From Gammaproteobacteria bacterium (GTDB lineage Bacteria > Pseudomonadota > Gammaproteobacteria > GCA-001735895), in NCBI GenBank assembly GCA_029288195.1, contig JARFPR010000271.1:1-17136 (forward strand): a stretch of DNA of 17,136 bases. The letters run 5' to 3'. The position numbers were made by a program, and so were the translations under genes. Within the stretch, counting starts at the first letter, position 1. Each line of letters starts with the position of its first letter. The notes beneath the pieces are model-generated. The model saw only the letters and a list, made by a program, of their open reading frames with translations. It made no database searches and was not told the origin of the DNA. Positions 13,556 through 17,136 of this stretch are shown piece after piece.

Positions 13556-14086
13556 TTAGCTCTTTCCGACGAATTGCGCCTTGAGACGTAACCTGGCCGA
13601 GTATAAGAGCAGTCGCGAGTAAATTTTATGAAAACCGAGCAAAACGCGAAATCCGGTGCCTAGCCTTATCTTGCCTGTTTTTTGATTTGGTACCTTGGTG
13701 ATCGCGGAGCCGAAATATAGATGCGTCCTTGGGTCGTTATCTTCACCAGCTGGAAGCGCCATCAGCCAGGACCGGGTGCGACCGCTAAAATCGGACAGTA
13801 ACAACTGGTTTTCGGCCCTGCTTTCCACCTGCCAGGCAGCGAACAGGTTGGTCGAACCCTGTGCCAATTGTTCCGCCTCGTGGTCAGTTGAGGGCTTTGA
13901 TACAAGCCAGGTCAGTATCACGCGTTCTAACTTGAAAAGTGAAGTGGTATAGAAGGCGCTGACATACTGCGTATGCGTGATAGTCTCGGGAACTTCAGTG
14001 CGATAGCAATCCGTATAGGCCCCGCTTTTAGAGTAGCTGGTCAGCAGCGCTTCTCCTGGAAGCTCGCACGACTCTATGGAAAACAT
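13556..14086 (-). CDS. Conserved-looking protein of unknown function (176 residues)
   Basis: I do not recognise a family. The protein is soluble, with no signal peptide or long hydrophobic helix. Well-formed stretches such as A-F-Y-T-T-S-L-F-K-L-E-R (about 45-56), L-L-L-S-D-F-S-G-R-T-R-S-W-L-M (about 95-109) and H-L-Y-F-G-S-A-I (about 122-129) look like conserved core strands. The C-terminus is basic (R-L-L-L-Y-S-A-R-L-R-L-K). AGGA precedes the ATG by 6 bases. It lies 42 bases after the encapsulated-ferritin-like gene and in the same reading frame, and 3 bases before the EEP gene, so it is the genetic neighbour most likely to share a message with the ferritin homologue. Confidence 0.75.
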   Translation of the reverse strand: MFSIESCELPGEALLTSYSKSGAYTDCYRTEVPETITHTQYVSAFYTTSLFKLERVILTWLVSKPSTDHEAEQLAQGSTNLFAAWQVESRAENQLLLSDFSGRTRSWLMALPAGEDNDPRTHLYFGSAITKVPNQKTGKIRLGTGFRVLLGFHKIYSRLLLYSARLRLKAQFVGKS

Positions 14087-14128
14087 GATTCGTCCTGCCG
14101 TTGCCCTTAATCTTTTGTCGGCCGGATT

Positions 14129-14416
14129 TTATCCGTGGGCAATCTCAGCCTCGGTGAAAAGGTAGTCTTTAAGCTCTTTATCGAATGCCGGGTCCTGGCG
14201 GCGAATCCATTCAAGCACCATTGCCGCGTGTTCCTTTTCCTCGTCGCGGTTGTGCGCAAGGATTGCTTTAAGCTCGTTGTTTTTGCAGGCATCGACACGC
14301 TGGTTATACCAGTCAACTGCTTCCAGCTCTTCCATCAGCGAGGTTATCGCTCTGTGCATATCCCTGGTTTCATCGGTTAGTTCGCCAATGGGCTCATGAT
14401 AGCCTTCGTTTGCCAT
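14129..14416 (-). CDS. Encapsulated-ferritin (EncFtn) family protein without targeting peptide
   Basis: A 95-residue helical protein matching the EncFtn family, a ferritin-like ferroxidase normally packed inside encapsulin shells. Each chain has half of a four-helix bundle, and the di-iron centre forms between two chains. The core is visible: M-E-E-L-E-A-V-D-W-Y (28-37) and H-N-R-D-E-E-K-E-H-A-A-M (55-66). The residues equivalent to the R. rubrum iron ligands and entry site are all present (Glu29, Glu30, Glu32, Trp36, Tyr37, Glu59, Glu60, His63). Encapsulated members continue past this point with a flexible tail ending in an L-G-I-G-S-L-type targeting peptide; here the chain stops right after T-E-A-E-I-A-H-G. 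No encapsulin gene is in the window. The ATG has GGAG about 6 bases upstream. Confidence 0.9.
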   Translation of the reverse strand: MANEGYHEPIGELTDETRDMHRAITSLMEELEAVDWYNQRVDACKNNELKAILAHNRDEEKEHAAMVLEWIRRQDPAFDKELKDYLFTEAEIAHG

Positions 14417-14501
14417 TTCGTTCTCCAGTATCTCTTGGTTGTCGAGGGTTGATGAATAATCGGCTGTAGTTATCGTCCGATCATTCGGCGCTTATTATCA
14501 A

Positions 14502-15065
14502 TCATTTTGACTCTTCACCGCCAGAGTATACTCGCGTTAAACCAGCCAGGCGGTGCTGTCCCAGGTTTTTCATTAGCGCAATGTTACGCGCCGGGATTTG
14601 ATCTGCATCGGGATATCCGGCAACGGCTCGTTCGAGGCTGGCTTCTCGAATCAGATGCAAAACAGGATAGGGTGATCGGTTGGTATAGTTCTCAACATCA
14701 TCCGGGTCGGTGCCGCCAAACTGGTAATCCGGATGGAAGCTGGCAACCTGGTAGACACCCTCCAGTTTCATTTGCAGCAGTAATTGATCGGCGCTATCCA
14801 GGAACTGGTTGTAGTCGTAAAAATCTTGCAGTATCGCGGGGTGAATCAGCAGCGTGGTTTCGATCGATGGGTCGCGATTTAGCAGCTCCAGTTCGACTTG
14901 CAACGCGGTTAGCAACTCTTCTTCAGTTGCTACCCCTGTCACAGAAAAACGCACCCGGTTCTCTGCTAGCACGCCTCTGGCGAACGGGCATAGATTCAAC
15001 TCCACGACAAAAGATTCCACCCAGTTTTTTATAGACCTGATTACCTTGTCGTGGTCAGTAGTCAT
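14502..15065 (-). CDS. DUF1415 family protein
   Basis: A soluble protein of about 187 residues (190 if the ATG at 15074 is used). It shows the DUF1415 pattern: W-V-E-S-F-V-V-E-L-N-L-C-P-F-A (about 15-29), later A-S-F-H-P-D-Y-Q-F-G-G (about 108-118) and N-R-S-P-Y-P-V-L-H-L-I-R-E (about 128-140). The function is unknown, although the invariant Cys, His and Asp residues suggest an enzyme. Both candidate starts lie inside the end of the acetyltransferase gene (overlap 11 or 20 bases), so translation is probably coupled; neither has a decisive ribosome site. It ends 85 bases before the EncFtn-like gene. Confidence 0.87.
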   Translation of the reverse strand: MTTDHDKVIRSIKNWVESFVVELNLCPFARGVLAENRVRFSVTGVATEEELLTALQVELELLNRDPSIETTLLIHPAILQDFYDYNQFLDSADQLLLQMKLEGVYQVASFHPDYQFGGTDPDDVENYTNRSPYPVLHLIREASLERAVAGYPDADQIPARNIALMKNLGQHRLAGLTRVYSGGEESK

Positions 15066-15495
15066 GCGGCTCATCTTCTATCAACCGCTTGCTCAGTACC
15101 ATTACCGGGTCAATGTCATAGCCGGCACTCTGGTAAAACGAAATAACATTCTGGTTAGTCTTTCTGACCATTAGCTCTACCTTTGGACAACCCAGCTTAA
15201 TCAATTCTGATTCGGCGTGATCTACTAGCATTGAGGCAAAGCCATTGCGTTGACAGGCGTTTTTCACCGCGAGGAAATAAATCCAGCCGCGATGACCATC
15301 ATATCCCGCCATGCAGCTTGCGATCAGTTCGTCATCGAGTAATCCAACATAAAACAGTTCAGGAGAAGTTGAAAGCTTCCTCTGAATATCGGTCTCGGGA
15401 TTGTTCCAGGGGACGATAAGCCCACATTGACGCCATAGTTCGATGACGCCAGGCTCGTCGTCGGACTGAAATGTTCTGATGACAAAATTTTTCAT
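15055..15495 (-). CDS. GNAT acetyltransferase, YpeA-like
   Basis: A 146-residue single-domain GNAT enzyme that resembles E. coli YpeA over its whole length: L-W-R-Q-C-G-L-I-V-P-W-N-N-P-E-T-D-I (20-37), G-Y-D-G-H-R-G (64-70), the acetyl-CoA pyrophosphate loop C-Q-R-N-G-F-A-S-M-L (81-90), L-G-C-P-K-V-E-L (101-108) and the ending S-K-R-L-I-E-D-E. The acceptor substrate is unknown; YpeA has been reported as a lysine acetyltransferase in E. coli. Its 3' end overlaps the DUF1415 start. The 24 bases between the DUF5062-like stop and this ATG carry an AGGTAA-like site. Confidence 0.88.
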   Translation of the reverse strand: MKNFVIRTFQSDDEPGVIELWRQCGLIVPWNNPETDIQRKLSTSPELFYVGLLDDELIASCMAGYDGHRGWIYFLAVKNACQRNGFASMLVDHAESELIKLGCPKVELMVRKTNQNVISFYQSAGYDIDPVMVLSKRLIEDEPHDY

Positions 15496-15519
15496 ATGGC
15501 TTTTACCTGGCGCCAGAGC

Positions 15520-15756
15520 CTATTCTAATTTTGAGGCCCATATTGCCAGTTTATGCATCATTGATTTTTGTGAAATTTGATCCTGGGGAATAGGCTGGAT
15601 TACTTTATCGTGCACCAGCAGTCGATAAATATATTCGATTTTCTCGTTTGCCGAATCGGTGGGCTCAAACTCGACCACGCCTCTTTTTTCTCCGTACTTA
15701 ACACCCTCGACAATTGCTTTTTTAAGCATCTCTTTTTCATTTTTAAGTTTTTTCAT
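15520..15756 (-). CDS. DUF5062-like small protein
   Basis: A 78-residue soluble, helical protein rich in Lys and Glu. Its layout K-x-K-N-E-x-x-x-L-K-K-A-I-x-x-G (3-18), K-R-G-V at 24-27 and I-Y-R-L-L-V-H-D-K-V-I (43-53) agrees with my recollection of DUF5062, a gammaproteobacterial family without known function. The ATG at 15756 overlaps the preceding membrane-protein gene by 14 bases, and AGGGA precedes it, so initiation is well supported. Base composition is richer in AT than in the genes at lower coordinates. Confidence 0.7.
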   Translation of the reverse strand: MKKLKNEKEMLKKAIVEGVKYGEKRGVVEFEPTDSANEKIEYIYRLLVHDKVIQPIPQDQISQKSMMHKLAIWASKLE

Positions 15757-15991
15757 GACCGTCCCTCGTTGCTGGTGCCCGCCTGTATTTTATTGCAATC
15801 CACACCGCGAACAAAAATATACCGACGAATCCTAATATTTGAGCGGCGACCATAACAATCGCACCCACCAGTCCCGGTCCCTGTGTATCGAAACTGGATG
15901 TCGGAACCACAATTAAAAGCCAGGCCACCCACAAAAAACCTGCAAAGGAAAAACCTAAAAACAGGAATGCGGTATATTTAAGTGTGTTCAT
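15743..15991 (-). CDS. Small two-helix membrane protein, function unknown
   Basis: An 82-residue protein with two hydrophobic helices (about 7-30 and 41-67) and a short basic cytoplasmic tail (K-Y-R-R). No family is recognised. The last 14 bases overlap the DUF5062-like gene, whose ribosome site lies inside this reading frame, which supports the frame as truly coding. The ribosome site upstream of its own ATG is weak. Confidence 0.6.
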   Translation of the reverse strand: MNTLKYTAFLFLGFSFAGFLWVAWLLIVVPTSSFDTQGPGLVGAIVMVAAQILGFVGIFLFAVWIAIKYRRAPATRDGHEKT

Positions 15992-16024
15992 TTTTCAGCA
16001 TTACCTAGCCTTGCTTTTGTTCCT

Positions 16025-16297
16025 TCACATGCTCCAGACATAACCAAACGCCAGAATAAGTGACAGGATAGATATTACTGTCGCGTTTACCGGTTTTGGC
16101 GACGCCCTTTTTACAAACAGAATCGAGGCCAGGACCAATGACAGTATCCCTGAGCCAATAGTGAGCACCACGCCGACAGAGCTCACAAAAACCATTCCCT
16201 CGTAACCGATTGGCGGGAATTCAAAATAGGTAACACTAAGGGCTAACATTGCCGATATTAATGCCACCTTTGAAAGAAACCCGGATAGTCTATACAT
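16025..16297 (-). CDS. Small membrane protein with three helices, function unknown
   Basis: A 90-residue, highly hydrophobic protein. Helices are predicted at about 8-25, 36-62 and 72-89, the first two joined by a short F-E-F-P-P-I-G-Y-E-G loop and the last two by a basic K-R-A-S-P-K-P turn. It resembles other four-helix-type small bacterial membrane proteins only in general character, and I assign no family. It lies between the desaturase-like gene (37 bases) and the two-helix protein gene (33 bases), all on the same strand. Confidence 0.6.
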   Translation of the reverse strand: MYRLSGFLSKVALISAMLALSVTYFEFPPIGYEGMVFVSSVGVVLTIGSGILSLVLASILFVKRASPKPVNATVISILSLILAFGYVWSM

Positions 16298-16334
16298 CGC
16301 AAACTCTGGTTAGGTGCTTTTCCAAATATGTCTG

Positions 16335-17072
16335 TCAGGCGTTTTCGTTCTCATAGACATCCTTGAATAGTAACATTTCGCCTATTCTTTGTTCCGCACC
16401 ATCCGGAAATCCACATCTTTCGGTAAATGATATGGAGTCCTTGTAAGTGCCGAATATGCGATCCCAAATCGGTATGTCACTGAAATTATATTTATGTACG
16501 TCATATTGATGATGCACGGAATGTAATTCCGGTGTTTGGATAAAATATCTTATCCAGTTCGGCGACTTTAAATTTGCGTGGTAGAAGTACTCGCCCGTTG
16601 CCGCGAAAAAGTTGTACCAAAAACTCGCCATTAACGAGACACCGAGTAACGGAAACAGTATGACTGCAGCAAGAATTGAATTTACGAAAATCTCGACCGG
16701 GTGCTTGTAAAACGAGGTAAGTACTTCGATACGTGAAGCGGAATGATGAATCTGGTGGAAAACTTGCCAGAACCCGTTTCGATGTCTCAGCCGATGCCAC
16801 CAATAAAATACAAGTGTACCTATAAACCAACCAATAAAACCCTCTAACCAGGGAGATGCTAGTTGGGCCAGGTTAAAAAATGAATCTCCTCCAAGCCACT
16901 CCAGCCACAATCCACCAAACAATAGAGTAATTCCAAGTTGCACGAGGTTTATTGACAGGCAACGTATATACCAACCCGCTGAATGGGGTAACGGTCTTCC
17001 AGGAAAAACTCGTTCGGCGACGAGGAAAATTAATGTTGCGCAAATGAGCAGAATGGTAGGCAAAGTGATCAA
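16335..17072 (-). CDS. Sterol desaturase / fatty-acid hydroxylase family membrane protein
   Basis: A 245-residue integral membrane di-iron protein. The histidine clusters of the fatty-acid hydroxylase superfamily are complete: H93-R-L-R-H97, H106-Q-I-H-H110, H124, H165, H184-S-V-H-H188 and H193. Hydrophobic segments lie at about 4-20, 38-60, 76-92 and 130-160. Members hydroxylate or desaturate lipids, sterols or carotenoids; the substrate is unknown. The start is uncertain: the frame opens after a stop at 17097-17099 and contains no ATG at the N-terminus. TTG at 17072 gives a normal-looking first helix but has a poor ribosome site. Composition is notably AT-rich. Confidence 0.85.
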   Translation of the reverse strand: MITLPTILLICATLIFLVAERVFPGRPLPHSAGWYIRCLSINLVQLGITLLFGGLWLEWLGGDSFFNLAQLASPWLEGFIGWFIGTLVFYWWHRLRHRNGFWQVFHQIHHSASRIEVLTSFYKHPVEIFVNSILAAVILFPLLGVSLMASFWYNFFAATGEYFYHANLKSPNWIRYFIQTPELHSVHHQYDVHKYNFSDIPIWDRIFGTYKDSISFTERCGFPDGAEQRIGEMLLFKDVYENENA

Positions 17073-17100
17073 AACAGTTAACGCCCGCGCAGGTGGCTAG

Positions 17101-17136
17101 TCATTTCAAATGATACTCTTCATGCTTTCGACTTCG
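17101..17136 (-). other. Window-edge fragment, possible 3' end of another minus-strand gene
   Basis: Two minus-strand frames end here. One ends R-S-R-K-H-E-E-Y-H-L-K with TGA at 17103-17101, the other E-V-E-S-M-K-S-I-I with TGA at 17107-17105. Either could be the tail of a gene beyond the window, but about ten codons are too few to choose or to identify it. Confidence 0.2.

Noticed and set aside
14485..14508. Fur-box-like sequence upstream of the EncFtn-like gene
   Set aside because: The minus strand reads GATTGATAATAAG, which contains one GATAAT, but aligned to the 19-base Fur consensus the other half matches poorly in every register tried.
14507..15034. A plus-strand open frame of 175 codons
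   Set aside because: It lies wholly opposite the DUF1415 gene, has an Arg/Pro/Gln-rich composition typical of antisense shadow frames and no recognisable motif.
15496..16334. Integron cassette array made of small same-strand genes in AT-rich DNA
   Set aside because: Spacers of 24-37 bases are too short for attC sites. Only a lone ACCTAAC (minus strand, 16315-16309) was found, without a matching GTTRRRY partner at the right place.

Overview
The window reads as a chromosomal stretch from a free-living, non-enteric gammaproteobacterium, probably marine or aquatic. The main evidence is the gene order lptM/lppL - lysA - dapF - DUF484 - xerC, which is the arrangement known from Pseudomonas and its relatives, together with a YpeA-type acetyltransferase and the gammaproteobacterial families DUF1415 and DUF5062. 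I see no rRNA, tRNA, CRISPR array, transposase or prophage gene. There is no stretch of more than 300 bases without a gene; the longest is about 190 bases, at 5428-5615. Almost every gene lies on the minus strand. The two exceptions are a 2-oxoglutarate/Fe(II) oxygenase (6052-7107) and a membrane-bound LytTR regulator (about 7896-8690).

Region 1 (1-5427, minus) is one tightly packed block, transcribed from high to low coordinates: phzF-like, DUF3830, DUF402, LysE-family exporter, lptM, lysA, dapF, DUF484, xerC (cut by the window edge). Stop and start codons overlap or lie within a few bases of each other at every junction, so translational coupling is likely. The block combines diaminopimelate/lysine synthesis (DapF, LysA), an amino-acid exporter, an assembly chaperone for the outer-membrane LPS translocon (LptM) and the chromosome-dimer recombinase XerC. 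Just upstream of phzF (5433-5525) lies what looks like the C-terminal stub of a decayed medium-chain dehydrogenase/reductase.

Region 2 (5616-8690) holds a DUF1304 membrane protein divergent from the oxygenase, then an outer-membrane beta-barrel protein divergent from the LytTR regulator.

Region 3 (8747-13552) is a long minus-strand run of small membrane proteins (MAPEG, DUF2784, a lipoprotein, DUF3147, an unnamed two-helix protein) and small soluble enzymes (GST, GFA-family zinc protein, isochorismatase-like hydrolase, endonuclease/exonuclease/phosphatase-fold protein). MAPEG, GST and GFA are all families linked to glutathione, which hints at detoxification, but no common pathway can be shown.

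Region 4 (13556-15495) contains the most interesting gene: a 95-residue encapsulated-ferritin (EncFtn) homologue with every ferroxidase residue in place but no encapsulin-targeting tail, and no encapsulin gene in the window. It is followed by an unrecognised 176-residue protein and preceded by DUF1415 and a YpeA-like acetyltransferase.

Region 5 (15520-17136) is visibly richer in AT than the rest (sampled lines about 35-48% GC against about 58-60% elsewhere). It carries a DUF5062-like protein, two small unknown membrane proteins and a sterol desaturase/fatty-acid hydroxylase family protein.
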